This document shows, one piece after another, positions 1 to 7,311 of a stretch of 37,933 nucleotides of DNA. Under the pieces are notes generated by a model, which was given only the letters and a program-made list of their open reading frames with translations, had not been told where the DNA came from and made no database searches. The position numbers and the translations under genes are program-made. Location: NCBI RefSeq assembly GCF_012726175.1, contig NZ_JAASAD010000025.1, positions 1-37,933 of the forward strand. The letters run 5' to 3'. Each line of letters begins with the position of its first letter. Position 1 is the stretch's first letter. Source of the DNA: Micromonospora sp. HNM0581. Lineage in GTDB: Bacteria; Actinomycetota; Actinomycetes; Mycobacteriales; Micromonosporaceae.

Positions 1-1
1 C

Positions 2-106
2 AACCAGTACCGGGTCAAGAAACCCGACGAACCGGCCAGCATCCGCCACGACCGGCCACCGACCATCCACATCTACCGGGTCCAGCCACCGCCAAGATCA
101 ACTTAG
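2..106 (+). CDS. C-terminal tail of an unidentified gene, cut by the window edge
   Basis: An open frame enters from the left edge and stops at TAG 104-106, giving 34 residues that end in a Pro-rich tail (IYRVQPPPRST). The basic, Arg/His-rich stretch RHDRPPTIHIYRV looks protein-like, and the other frames here do not. The position directly against a truncated gene would suit a transposase C-terminus, but I do not recognise the family and no terminal inverted repeat is visible after the stop. Treat it as the end of an unknown gene. Confidence 0.35.
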   Translation, partial: NQYRVKKPDEPASIRHDRPPTIHIYRVQPPPRST

Positions 107-392
107 GCTACGTGGCATTGGAACAAGCTTCTCAGTCGGCTTGGCGGCCGGCTTCACAGGGTACTTCAAGTTCCGAGAGCGTGGCTTCTATCTCCAACAG
201 ACAGCGGATGCAATTGAGCAGGAGTGGAACGCCTCCGAACTTGGAATATTTCGATATAAGAACCTCAGAACCGATGATCAACTTGCTATCTTCGTCGAAG
301 AGGCCGAGCGACTTAAAGCCGAGCAGCGCAAGCGCGAACAGAGCCTCGATCAACCCTCGGACCACAACCGGGATGGAGCTTCAGGCCGCTAG
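107..392 (+). pseudogene. 5'-truncated SLATT/DUF4231-domain membrane protein
   Basis: The frame ending at TAG 390-392 reads as the C-terminal half of a SLATT-type (DUF4231) protein. It has the end of a hydrophobic segment (GIGTSFSVGLAAGFTGYF), then the typical FRERGFYLQQTADAIEQEW helix and the FVEEAERLKAEQ helix. No plausible start precedes it; the N-terminal half and first membrane helix are missing, and the frame upstream of about 107 stops looking like protein. SLATT proteins are predicted membrane effectors in nucleotide-signalling or defence systems (family knowledge). The coding is AT-richer than its neighbours, which suggests recent transfer. An overlapping 118-aa frame (112-468) has lower-quality composition and is taken as a shadow. 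Confidence 0.55.
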
Positions 393-520
393 CCCTCAGC
401 GTCCGAGACGCCGCTCAGTGCTGGCTGAGAAAACCGTACAGGGGATTCGCAAGTCAATAGATCGGTAGACTTTCCGTCAAAGCGCTTGATTTTCTCATTC
501 TGAGCCCACTCACTGACGGA

Positions 521-1411
521 GTGACAAGCCAAAATGACAGCCCAGGGTCATCAGGCCGCGACAAGTTAGCGGCGGAACGCCCAAGTGAGTCGGATTTGGA
601 ACTTGAACATGAACAAGACGAAGGCGAGGAATCCGATACTAGTCAGCCACCCAATCCGATTGCGGCGGCAGTAGATAGTTTGGTCGACTGGTCTCTTGAT
701 GAACGAAGTAAGAACTCGCGGATAGCCCTGGCAGTCTTCGCTTTCGGCACCCTTGTCTTGTGTTGCCTGAATGAGGTTCTCAAAGAACACGGCGACAAAA
801 TAGCCACATGGTTCAAAGCAACCAAGGAGCGCATCGACGAAACGCTGACCCCGACGCAACAAGTGGCCGCCCTTGCGGGAGTGGCCCCCATTATCGCATA
901 TCAGATATGGCGTCGAATTCAAATTCGCAGGGGAATAAAGCCGGTACCCTGGATGCTGATCGCGCTGACAGTAATTACTGCGCTTGGGTTCACCGTCCTG
1001 GCTACATGGTTGATGTTCCGGGAGGCTTCCAACGCTCCGGCAGAGAGTGCGGCACAGCTTAGATTCGACGCGGTTAAGACTGGAATCACGTTATTTGCGG
1101 GAACTGCTGGCGCTGGAGCACTTCTCCTTTCCTTTCGTAGTCATTTCAACTCGGAGACGGATCGGCTCAATAGTCAGTTCGACAGCGCGGCCGATAAGAT
1201 GTCCGACGACTCACAAGTTGTCCAGACTGCGGGAATTCTCGCGATCGAGCGAATTGCCTTGAAGTATCCGTCGTACAGGCGAAGCGCAATCGCCCTCCTT
1301 TCCTCCTATCTCGAAATTTCTGACGGCCGAGGAAGTTATGAGGCTCGACGGGTTACACGCCGCTTGAAAGGGCTTCTGCACCGGCTAGGAGACGATGTGA
1401 TTCACGAATAA
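521..1411 (+). CDS. Hypothetical four-helix membrane protein
   Basis: The product is 296 aa from GTG 521. The first 50 residues are acidic and polar. Four hydrophobic segments follow, at about residues 66-86, 113-130, 143-167 and 184-206, and then a soluble C-terminal part. The stretch RFDAVKTGITLFAGTAGAGALLLSFR, and the later AGILAIERIALKYPSYRRSAIALLSSYL, resemble the membrane-plus-helical module that precedes pentapeptide repeats in a common actinobacterial family. No pentapeptide repeats are present here, so this is a short or truncated version. It lies 128 bp after the SLATT remnant on the same strand and shares its AT-leaning codon use, so the two probably arrived together. Function is unknown; a role in membrane-acting defence is only a guess. 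Confidence 0.6.
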   Translation: MTSQNDSPGSSGRDKLAAERPSESDLELEHEQDEGEESDTSQPPNPIAAAVDSLVDWSLDERSKNSRIALAVFAFGTLVLCCLNEVLKEHGDKIATWFKATKERIDETLTPTQQVAALAGVAPIIAYQIWRRIQIRRGIKPVPWMLIALTVITALGFTVLATWLMFREASNAPAESAAQLRFDAVKTGITLFAGTAGAGALLLSFRSHFNSETDRLNSQFDSAADKMSDDSQVVQTAGILAIERIALKYPSYRRSAIALLSSYLEISDGRGSYEARRVTRRLKGLLHRLGDDVIHE

Positions 1412-1432
1412 GGTGGGGTGCAAGACCCCTTT

Positions 1433-1582
1433 GATTCCATCCCGTCTGCCGCCGACCCACACACCGTGGAGCGGGCCAGGGCCAGGGTGACAAGGTGGAG
1501 CGCCCTACCGGACGAACGACCTTGTCACCCTGGCCCTGGTCTGCTCGGCTTGCCTGGGTCGGCGGTGGGCGGGATGGCATCC
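1433..1582. repeat. 150-bp nested inverted repeat, possible terminator or element end
   Basis: The inner arms are perfect over 20 bp: 1476-1495 (CCAGGGCCAGGGTGACAAGG) and its complement at 1520-1539, with a 24-nt loop. The outer arms, 1433-1460 and 1555-1582, pair imperfectly around a TGGGTCGGCGG core and a CGGGATGG core. The structure follows the stop of the membrane-protein gene (1411) and lies between convergent genes. It could act as a bidirectional terminator, but it is far larger than one needs to be; a mobile-element end or a dispersed palindromic repeat is also possible. Confidence 0.7.
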
Positions 1583-1923
1583 CCCTCAACCACTACCACC
1601 CACGGCCGCAACCGTTCGGCAACTCCATCTCGGAGTCGTCTGGCCCCCGCCGGAGGCACAGCTCTAACCCCAACCCGCCCCCACTCACCGCCCTCTTCCC
1701 CACTCTCACCTCTTTCCCACCTCGGACCCGCGAGCGGTCGGGGTGATTCCGTTCGGCAACTCGTCCGGTCCGGCCGTCGACCGGTCTGCGGTTCCCGTTG
1801 TGAGGCTGAATGCGTGACGTGAGGAAGGGCGTTGTCGTCCTGGTCCCGGTCCTCCTCGGGGACTCGTCACCGGTTCCCTTCACGGAACCACGGGTAACGC
1901 GCGGGGCGGGCGTGGGTTTCGGG

Positions 1924-1985
1924 CCGGCTGACTTTCCGCCCCGCCGCCGAAGGCGGACGGGGCGGCGGCTCCGTCAGGAGCCGGT
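1924..1985. repeat. GC-rich hairpin in a long intergenic region
   Basis: The arm at 1936-1948 (CCGCCCCGCCGCC) pairs with 1952-1965 around a GAA loop, with one bulge. Outer flanks CCGGCTGAC (1924-1932) and GTCAGGAGCCGG (1974-1985) extend the pairing imperfectly. It stands between convergent genes and no T-run follows it. Apart from this hairpin and the 1433-1582 repeat I see no supported gene in 1412-2072; the short frames there are GC-driven. Confidence 0.5.
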
Positions 1986-2072
1986 TACCGCGCCCGGCCC
2001 GCGCCGCGCGGAGCGCGCTTGATCACTACTGAGATTGTTTCGGCAACGTGTGGCGGGCGGCGCGATCGGCTC

Positions 2073-2441
2073 CTACATGTTGACGTCGATCGTCCGGCGG
2101 AGGCGTTCTACTGCTACGTAGATGGACTGCTCGGGGCCGGGTCGGCTGGGGCGCCACTCCAGGACGACGGGGCGGACCACATCCGCCAAGCGGGCTACGG
2201 CATCCTCGCTGTCCGGTTCGGGCAGTTGTTCGAGGGCGTCGATCGCGCTAACGGTCGTCTCGTAGCGGTGCGTGTTGGCTGGAGTATTGCGCCAGCCAGC
2301 GTTGTCACGCCACTCCTGCACGCGCTCGTGTACCTCGGCGGCGGCGGTCCGGATCAGGTCGGCCCGTTGCTGGGGTGTGAGTGTTGCGGGGTGTGATCGG
2401 TCGTCGGTGGGTTCTTGCGGCGGCGTGTCGGCGTCGCGCAT
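2073..2441 (-). CDS. Small hypothetical protein
   Basis: The product is 122 aa from ATG 2441. It has an acidic, Pro-containing N-terminus followed by a predicted helical body (TPQQRADLIRTAAAEVHERV). A mixed region with ALEQLPEPDSEDAVARLADVV follows, and the end is basic. I recognise no domain. It lies 59 bp behind the acetyltransferase gene on the same strand and is probably the last gene of the regulator-acetyltransferase operon. The composition is natural for a soluble high-GC protein, unlike the Arg/Pro-rich frames overlapping it. Confidence 0.55.
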   Translation of the reverse strand: MRDADTPPQEPTDDRSHPATLTPQQRADLIRTAAAEVHERVQEWRDNAGWRNTPANTHRYETTVSAIDALEQLPEPDSEDAVARLADVVRPVVLEWRPSRPGPEQSIYVAVERLRRTIDVNM

Positions 2442-2500
2442 GGCGGCGATCGTACCGACGCCCGATCAGACAGCTCCGCGCCCGGATGCTCACGCGGGCA

Positions 2501-3046
2501 TCAGCCGGCGGCTTGGATCCACTCCCGGGCGAGGATGGAATAGAGCAGGGAGTCGCGCCAGGCACCGTTGGTAAAGACGTGGTCGCGGAGTCGGCCTTCG
2601 TACTGCATACCGAGTCGATTGGCGATGGCGATCGAGGCGGCGTTGTCGGGGCCGATGGCTGCGGTGATGCGGTGGAGTCGCAGCTCCTGGAAGCCGTAGT
2701 CGATGATCGTGCGGGCGGCGTCGGTGGCGTAGCCGTGGCCCCAGTGGTCGGCGTTGATGGCGTAGCCGAGTTTGGCGGCCTGGTGGCCGGTGAGTCCGAG
2801 CCGGGCGAAACCGATCATGCGGTCTTCCGCGTCGGCTACGGCTAGGTAGTACTCAGTGCGGGGGGCAAGCTGCGCCCGGGTCACGGCACCTTCGATCATC
2901 GCGACGGCGGCGGCATGGTCGCGGCTGTCGAAGGAGAGCCACTGGGTGACGCGGTCGTCTCCGATGATCGCCAAAGCGTCGGCCGCGTCATCGGGTCGCA
3001 GTTCGCGCAGGGTGATGACGCGGCCGGGGATGGTGATCGGGTACAT
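2501..3046 (-). CDS. RimJ/RimL-type GNAT N-acetyltransferase
   Basis: This 181-aa protein covers a whole GNAT fold. The N-terminal strand and helix are ITLRELRPDDAADAL. The central strand is YYLAVADAEDRMIGFARLGL. The acetyl-CoA loop HWGHGYATDAART sits near residues 98-110, and the signature LRLHRITAAIGPDNAASIAIANRLGM leads into GRLRDHVFTNGAWRDSLLYSI. These are hallmarks of the RimJ/RimL subgroup, which transfers acetyl groups to N-terminal or other amines, including in antibiotic resistance. The substrate cannot be read from sequence. It starts 14 bp after the stop of the upstream HTH/TPR gene, so the two are almost certainly co-transcribed. Confidence 0.9.
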   Translation of the reverse strand: MYPITIPGRVITLRELRPDDAADALAIIGDDRVTQWLSFDSRDHAAAVAMIEGAVTRAQLAPRTEYYLAVADAEDRMIGFARLGLTGHQAAKLGYAINADHWGHGYATDAARTIIDYGFQELRLHRITAAIGPDNAASIAIANRLGMQYEGRLRDHVFTNGAWRDSLLYSILAREWIQAAG

Positions 3047-3060
3047 GCGCTGATGGTGCC

Positions 3061-4371
3061 TTATCGAGGCAGGGCGTTGGCGGGGGTGTGGGTGAAGTGC
3101 TCGATGCCGTCGATGAGGTCACGGGCGTCGTTGGCATGGCCGGCGCGGGTGATGGCCTGGTGAACGCGTCGGACGGAGTGAACGATGCCGTTGATGCGCT
3201 GGTCGGCGGGGAGTTCGAGGACGGGGGCGAGGGCGTCTTCGGCGGCGTCGAGTTCGCCGTTGGCGACGCGGGCGATAGCAAGGTTGGTGTGTGAGCCGGC
3301 CTGGTCGCCGAAGGCCCATGCGGGGTCGTAGCGGTCGGAGTATGCCTGGACGGCTTGCAGGGCGTAGCGCTCGGTGGTGGCGGCTTCGTCGGGGAGCCAG
3401 GCGAGGGCGTCGCTGGCGTAGTAGAGGGTGCGGGGTTGGTTGAAGGTGCAGATGCCGCCGATGGTGTCCATCTCGTCGGGGCGGACTCGGGACCAGGCGT
3501 CTTCGGCCTGGTGGATGGCGGCCTTGGCTTGGTCGGCGTTGCCGAGTGCGGCGTAGGCGCGGGCGGCGCTGGCGGGTAGCCAGACGGCGGAGGTGCCGCC
3601 GGCTTGGGTGGCGTACTCGCGTCCGGCGTCGGCGTAGCGGACGGCTTCGGCGTACCGGCCGGCCCAGTAGGCGACCAGGGATTGGAGGCCGCGGAGCCAG
3701 GCTTGCAGGCCGGGGTGGGCGGCCTGGTCGGCGCAGAGCACGGCGGTACGGGCTTGCAGCATCGCGGAGTGCGGGTCGGCCATGTCGTGGGAGACCTTGG
3801 CGAGGAGGCCGCTGGTGATACCGGCGAGAAAGTGCAGGTCCCGCGACTGGGACGGCTGTTGGCGGCGTTCGAGCAGAGTGAACAGGGTGTCTTGGGTCTC
3901 GACCAGGTCCGGCAGGATCTGGCTGACCGGGCGCTGCGGGTAGGCCAGGGCGAGGCGCTGCACGTCCTCGGTGAGCTGGTCGATGGCTGCCGGTGAGGTG
4001 GCTTCGGCGGCGAGCATGGCGTAGTGACGGGCGCGTTGTGCGGCCATGGCGAGGAGGTTCCTTTCCGGGCCGGCGCCGAAGGGCTCGACAATGAGCTGTC
4101 GGCCCGGCGCAGGGGTCAACTGGTCAGGTGCCCAGGGACGCTGCAACTCGTCGACGGTCTTGCCGAACATGGCCTGCAACGCTCGTCGGGTGGCGGGTGT
4201 CGATGAGGCCAGGTCCCGTTCACCGCGCGCCAGCCGCCCGAGGTGCCGGGCGCTGATGGCCGCACGGGGGTCCATGCGGCTGAACTCGTCGGCCAGTTCC
4301 TCGTACGTGCGGTCACTGTGCTGGATCAGGTGCTCCAGCACGGTGCGAGGTTCGCGGCGGTCTCGGGCCAT
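3061..4371 (-). CDS. XRE-type HTH regulator with TPR-like C-terminal region
   Basis: I chose ATG 4371 (MARDRREPRTVLEHL), which has a GGAAGG site 7 nt upstream; an in-frame ATG at 4401 lacks one. The product is 436 aa. Residues 1-70 form a helix-turn-helix region with ARHLGRLARGERDLASSTP in the recognition area. The rest is Ala-rich paired helices of TPR type (AVRYADAGREYATQAGG, WLPASAARAYAALGNADQAKAAI). This is a common actinobacterial regulator design in which the repeats are thought to bind a small ligand or peptide. It leads an operon with the acetyltransferase. Its target is unknown; the empty upstream region (4372-4968) would carry its promoter. Confidence 0.8.
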   Translation of the reverse strand: MARDRREPRTVLEHLIQHSDRTYEELADEFSRMDPRAAISARHLGRLARGERDLASSTPATRRALQAMFGKTVDELQRPWAPDQLTPAPGRQLIVEPFGAGPERNLLAMAAQRARHYAMLAAEATSPAAIDQLTEDVQRLALAYPQRPVSQILPDLVETQDTLFTLLERRQQPSQSRDLHFLAGITSGLLAKVSHDMADPHSAMLQARTAVLCADQAAHPGLQAWLRGLQSLVAYWAGRYAEAVRYADAGREYATQAGGTSAVWLPASAARAYAALGNADQAKAAIHQAEDAWSRVRPDEMDTIGGICTFNQPRTLYYASDALAWLPDEAATTERYALQAVQAYSDRYDPAWAFGDQAGSHTNLAIARVANGELDAAEDALAPVLELPADQRINGIVHSVRRVHQAITRAGHANDARDLIDGIEHFTHTPANALPR

Positions 4372-4968
4372 CTCGATGCCTTCCTGATGGGCTGTCTCCA
4401 CGCTCGCCTGTCCGAGGTCCTGAACTCAACGCAGGTCCTCATGGTGTCCGCTCGATGTCCGCCAGAGGTGCTGATTCGGTCCTCGATCGGTCTCCGTCAC
4501 CGGGTGTTCTATCTCCACCATGGACGTCTCACCCACCGCAATTGTGCATGTACTCGCCGCTGAGGTGCATGGGCCGACATGGCGCCGGGCCACTCGTGCC
4601 GGTGCCGGTTCGACTGCGGCCATGGCGGGGGGCGGTGCTCGGGTCCTGCGGTGCGTGGACGGGGGACGCTCGCGCCGGGGAACGTGCCACGCCTCGTCGC
4701 CTCTCATCGCCTGCACTGGCTGCGAGGGGCGGGGATGGAAGATGGCCAGCCCTCGGCGGTCCCTTCGCACCCCGAGTGATCCAAACCGGCTGCAACGACG
4801 GGGCTGCCCGGACTGCGCCGGCACCGGTAGGCAGACGCGATCGGCGGTTGCCGTAGCGGCTGCGCCCTGAGCAGGGCACCGGAGCAGGTGCTGGCAGGCG
4901 GCGGTGTCGGTCGTGGCCAAAGCCCGCCTGCTTCGGTGCCCATCCACATCATGCGGTGAGGACGGGCG
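4372..4968. other. Intergenic region without supported gene
   Basis: These roughly 600 bp separate the minus-strand regulator operon from the plus-strand mobile-element genes. Several frames cross it on both strands (for example 4426-5001 minus and 4455-4856 plus). They overlap each other, are rich in Arg, Pro and Cys, and lack good ribosome sites, so I treat them as chance. Divergent promoters are expected here. I looked for a copy of the tRNA-Arg 3' end that would mark the far att site and found none. Confidence 0.5.
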
Positions 4969-5298
4969 GTGATGAACCCGAAACCGGGCGACGTTCTGCA
5001 CGTCGGCAGCGATGCGTCCGTGCAGTTCGCCGGGAAACGGTCGCTGACCTTCCGGGTCATCAAGGTCTGCGACTGGACGACGTACGACGGCTGGGTCTGG
5101 CTGCTCGGCTACACGCTCGACCGGGCCGGCAACGCCGTGGACCGGCGAGAGATCTTCGTGCAGCCGACGGGCCTGCGGCTGCTCGCCCCGGCTACCACCC
5201 CCGCCACCGGACGCACGCCGCCCGCCCTCCCAAGTCAGGCAGGGCGGAGCGGGGCGAGTCGAAAGGCACCTACAGCGGTCTCAACTTCGAGGAGGTAA
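4969..5298 (+). CDS. Small conserved-looking protein of the integrative element
   Basis: The start is GTG 4969 or ATG 4972; a GAGGA site at about 4958-4962 suits either. The product is about 109 aa. The first 75 residues form a compact beta-rich domain (KPGDVLHVGSDASVQF, FRVIKVCDWTTYDGWVWLLG, REIFVQPTGLRLL) and a low-complexity Thr/Ala/Arg tail follows. I cannot name the domain. Its stop TAA lies inside the AGGAGGTAA motif that is the ribosome site of the next gene, so the two are translationally coupled. It is probably an element-encoded accessory gene. Confidence 0.65.
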   Translation: MMNPKPGDVLHVGSDASVQFAGKRSLTFRVIKVCDWTTYDGWVWLLGYTLDRAGNAVDRREIFVQPTGLRLLAPATTPATGRTPPALPSQAGRSGASRKAPTAVSTSRR

Positions 5299-5300
5299 CG

Positions 5301-5609
5301 GTGACCCTGCACAAGGTTGGCGTCTCCCGGGCAGCGTCACGCTTGGCCCGGCTCTGCCCGGAGCAGGTCAAGCGGATCCGGTTCCGTCGCACCAGGTTCG
5401 GGCGACGCGGCCTGGCCGAAGAGCAGGTGTACGGCTTCCTCCGCGCGGTCGTCGACGAGCTGACCGCGCGCGACGGCGTAGAAGCCAGCCTGCGCGCGGA
5501 GAACGCGCGATTGAAGGGTGCGCTGCGCGAGTGGCAGAGCAACTTCGCCCCGAGGCCGACCCGAATGGCCAACGCGGGACGTTGGACAGAACCTGAGCAG
5601 CGCAGATAG
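5301..5609 (+). CDS. Short DivIVA-like domain protein
   Basis: The start is GTG 5301, 3 nt after a strong AGGAGG-TAA site; the product is 102 aa. The motif RFRRTRFGRRGLAEEQVYGF at about residues 24-44 matches the N-terminal lipid-binding signature of DivIVA-type proteins. A coiled-coil segment follows (VVDELTARDGVEASLRAENARLKGAL). DivIVA proteins mark cell poles and tips in actinomycetes. In pSAM2-like elements, short homologues sit beside the regulator gene and might place the transfer apparatus at hyphal tips; that role is inference. The protein is much shorter than cellular DivIVA and lacks a long coiled coil. Confidence 0.7.
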   Translation: MTLHKVGVSRAASRLARLCPEQVKRIRFRRTRFGRRGLAEEQVYGFLRAVVDELTARDGVEASLRAENARLKGALREWQSNFAPRPTRMANAGRWTEPEQRR

Positions 5610-5613
5610 CCTG

Positions 5614-5625
5614 TTGACAAGCTGA
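5614..5625. promoter_or_regulatory. Candidate GntR operator O1
   Basis: The sequence TTGACAAGCTGA lies just before the GntR repressor gene. It shares its first eight bases and its context with the perfect box at 6398-6409 (TTGACAAGTCAA) and is an imperfect palindrome with the same AA centre. TAGCCT, a possible -10 element, ends two bases before it, and TAGCCT also precedes the second box. The placement suits autorepression by the element's GntR protein. Confidence 0.5.
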
Positions 5626-5626
5626 G

Positions 5627-6379
5627 TTGCCGTCTGAGGTGAAACCGGTGCCGATCGAAGTTGCGCCGCCGAAGTACGTCGTGATCGTCAACGCGGTGCA
5701 ACAACGCATCGAAGACGGCACGTACCCGCCGGGCTCGATGCTGCCCAGCGAGACCGAACTGATCCGCGAGTTCGGCGCGTCCCGGCCGGTCGTGGTCAGA
5801 GCGCTGGACCTGCTGCGCCAAGACGGCTGGATCGACAGCAGGCAGGGCAAGGGCCGCTTCGTCCTCGGCCGGCCCGGCGGAGCCGACCAGCGGCAGCGCG
5901 AACGCCGCTACGCCGTGCTGGAAGACGACGAACGGGCCGGCTCTACCCTGCTCGCGGCCGGTACGGTGCCGGCTCCCCCACGGGCTGCGGTAGCGCTGGG
6001 GATCGAACCGGGAACGCCGGCCGTTGCGCGGCGTCGCCTGATCACGGTCGACGGACTCGGGCCCGTCGAACTCGGTACCGCGTACCTGCCCGCCGACCTG
6101 GCCGACGGTACGGGAGTCGGTGGCGGCGAAGCCCTTCCGGAGGGACTGCTCCGGCATGTGGCCTCCCGCAAGCGCGTGCGCTTCGACCACGTCAGCGAGC
6201 GGATCTCCGCTCGGCTACCCGACGACGAAGAAGCCCAGCTCTTGCAGATCGCCGAACATGACCCGGTGCTGACGGTGCTGTTGTCCGTCTGCGACCGATC
6301 GGCCAAGCCGCTGCTCGCCGTGGATCTGCTGCTGCCGGCCCGTCGGCACGATCTCGAAGACGTCTATCCAATCGACTGA
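5627..6379 (+). CDS. GntR-family repressor of the integrative element (KorSA-like)
   Basis: The product is 250 aa from TTG 5627; GTG 5639 or GTG 5648, the latter with a GAGG site, would shorten it slightly. Residues 15-80 are a winged HTH (YVVIVNAVQQRIEDGTYPPG, then LPSETELIREFGASRPVVVRAL and GWIDSRQGKGRFV), the GntR hallmark. The C-terminal part has the UTRA-like pattern of the HutC subfamily (ARRRLITVDGLGPVELGTAYLP, VSERISARLPDDEEAQLL). In pSAM2 the GntR repressor KorSA silences the activator gene pra and so keeps the element integrated; the gene order here is the same. Three TTGACAAG boxes, one before this gene and two before the Pra-like gene, are the obvious operators. Confidence 0.88.
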   Translation: MPSEVKPVPIEVAPPKYVVIVNAVQQRIEDGTYPPGSMLPSETELIREFGASRPVVVRALDLLRQDGWIDSRQGKGRFVLGRPGGADQRQRERRYAVLEDDERAGSTLLAAGTVPAPPRAAVALGIEPGTPAVARRRLITVDGLGPVELGTAYLPADLADGTGVGGGEALPEGLLRHVASRKRVRFDHVSERISARLPDDEEAQLLQIAEHDPVLTVLLSVCDRSAKPLLAVDLLLPARRHDLEDVYPID

Positions 6380-6397
6380 TGTAGCCTGATACTTCAC

Positions 6398-6409
6398 TTG
6401 ACAAGTCAA
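6398..6409. promoter_or_regulatory. Candidate GntR operator O2 (near-perfect palindrome)
   Basis: TTGACAAGTCAA is a TTGAC-AA-GTCAA inverted repeat. Its left half is also a consensus -35 hexamer (see the promoter at 6398-6427), so a bound repressor would exclude RNA polymerase. Confidence 0.6.
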
Positions 6410-6427
6410 GTTGGCCGCGCCTACCTT
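6398..6427 (+). promoter_or_regulatory. Candidate promoter of the pra-led transfer operon
   Basis: TTGACA (6398-6403) is followed after 18 bp by TACCTT (6422-6427). This is the best sigma-70-like match seen in the element, about 60 bp before the Pra-like start. The -35 lies inside operator O2, and operator O3 follows the -10, an arrangement typical of tight repression. Confidence 0.5.
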
Positions 6428-6436
6428 TGATGCAAC

Positions 6437-6448
6437 TTAACAAGTCAA
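6437..6448. promoter_or_regulatory. Candidate GntR operator O3
   Basis: TTAACAAGTCAA differs from operator O2 by one base and lies 28 bp downstream of its end, where transcription should begin. GTTGAGTTGG follows, echoing the GTTGG after O2. Confidence 0.55.
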
Positions 6449-6485
6449 CTGGTTGAGTTGGCTTCGTGGCTCTGGAGGTCGTTCG

Positions 6486-6923
6486 TTGGTTCCGATGACG
6501 TTGAAGGTGCCGGTCCCGTCCGAGTACGTCTTCCCCGCTGGGGCGTTGTGCCTTGGTGTGTCGCCGCAGATTGATTTTGAGCGGCGGGGTGAGGCGGATA
6601 ACCAGGCGCGGGACAAGGAGACCGGGGAGCGGGTCTGGGTGGTGCGGGTGATGGACCTGGACCCGGAGGCCGGGAAGTTCGGCCGCTCTACTGAGGTGAA
6701 GGTGAAGGTGGTGGCCGCGCAGCAGCCGGTGCCGCCGCCGTCCACGGTGCCGGGTTATCCGCCGGCGGTGGAGTTCGAGGGTCTGACCCTGACGCCGTAT
6801 GTGGATTCGCAGCGGTGCAAGCCGGGCCGCTCGTCGGGTGACTGCCGTTCCCGGATGGCGTATTCGCTGCGGGCCTCGGCGATCCGTCCGGCGTCGGCGG
6901 TGCCGGGCTCGGTGGCCGCCTGA
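6486..6923 (+). CDS. pra: Pra-like activator of replication, integration and excision
   Basis: I prefer TTG 6486, 6 nt after a GGAGGT site; ATG 6495 is the alternative and a longer frame opens at 6453. The product is about 145 aa. It has the beta-rich pattern I associate with the AICE activator family: YVFPAGALCLG, then QARDKETGERVWVVRVMDLDPEA, VKVKVVAAQQPVPPP and VEFEGLTLTPYVDSQRC, and near the end SRMAYSLRAS. In pSAM2, Pra switches on rep, xis and int. It is the first gene after the repressor-operator region and leads the transfer/replication genes. Family assignment rests on pattern memory. Confidence 0.7.
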   Translation: MVPMTLKVPVPSEYVFPAGALCLGVSPQIDFERRGEADNQARDKETGERVWVVRVMDLDPEAGKFGRSTEVKVKVVAAQQPVPPPSTVPGYPPAVEFEGLTLTPYVDSQRCKPGRSSGDCRSRMAYSLRASAIRPASAVPGSVAA

Positions 6924-7017
6924 GCTGTCTTGTCGCGCGGGGCGGGTCGTTTCCCCGCCAAGAGTCCCGGCCCGTCCCCGCGCTCACCTCATCCCTCGTC
7001 TGATGAAGGAGGGCGTG

Positions 7018-7311
7018 ATGCCCACCGTAGTTCACCCTGCCCTGATCACAGTCTTGCCGCTACTGGCCGGCGCGCTGCTGCTTGTGGCCCGGACACATCT
7101 TGCCGACCTGCGGCACGCGTTGCGGGAGGTGGAGGCGGCGCTGCGGTCGCTGCTGGGGTTGCCGCCGCCGTCCGGTGTGGTCTATGCGATCCGTTGCCCC
7201 CGCTGCTGCCGGTGGGTGAAGCCGCGCCGGTTCGACCTGCGGCGCATGTCGTGTCGCTCGTGCATTGCCACGCTCGGCCGTGGGCGTCGTGGGGGTGGCG
7301 TGTGCCTCTGA
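7018..7311 (+). CDS. Small membrane protein with zinc-ribbon-like cysteines
   Basis: The start is ATG 7018 with a GGAGGG site; the product is 97 aa. Residues 7-24 are hydrophobic (PALITVLPLLAGALLLVA), likely one membrane segment. A basic linker and then CPRCCRW and CRSC follow, four cysteines spaced like a zinc ribbon at about residues 59-82. The last 10 bp overlap the translocase gene, so translation is coupled. Small membrane proteins at this place in conjugative elements often help DNA transfer or spread; the specific role is unknown. Confidence 0.6.
   Translation: MPTVVHPALITVLPLLAGALLLVARTHLADLRHALREVEAALRSLLGLPPPSGVVYAIRCPRCCRWVKPRRFDLRRMSCRSCIATLGRGRRGGGVCL

Noticed and set aside
2988..4091. 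367-aa minus-strand frame overlapping the HTH/TPR regulator
   Set aside because: Ser/Pro/Thr-rich low-complexity translation in a shifted frame of the real gene.
4426..5001. 191-aa minus-strand frame in the 4372-4968 gap
   Set aside because: Conflicts with the well-supported small gene at 4969 and with equally long frames on the other strand; composition is not protein-like.
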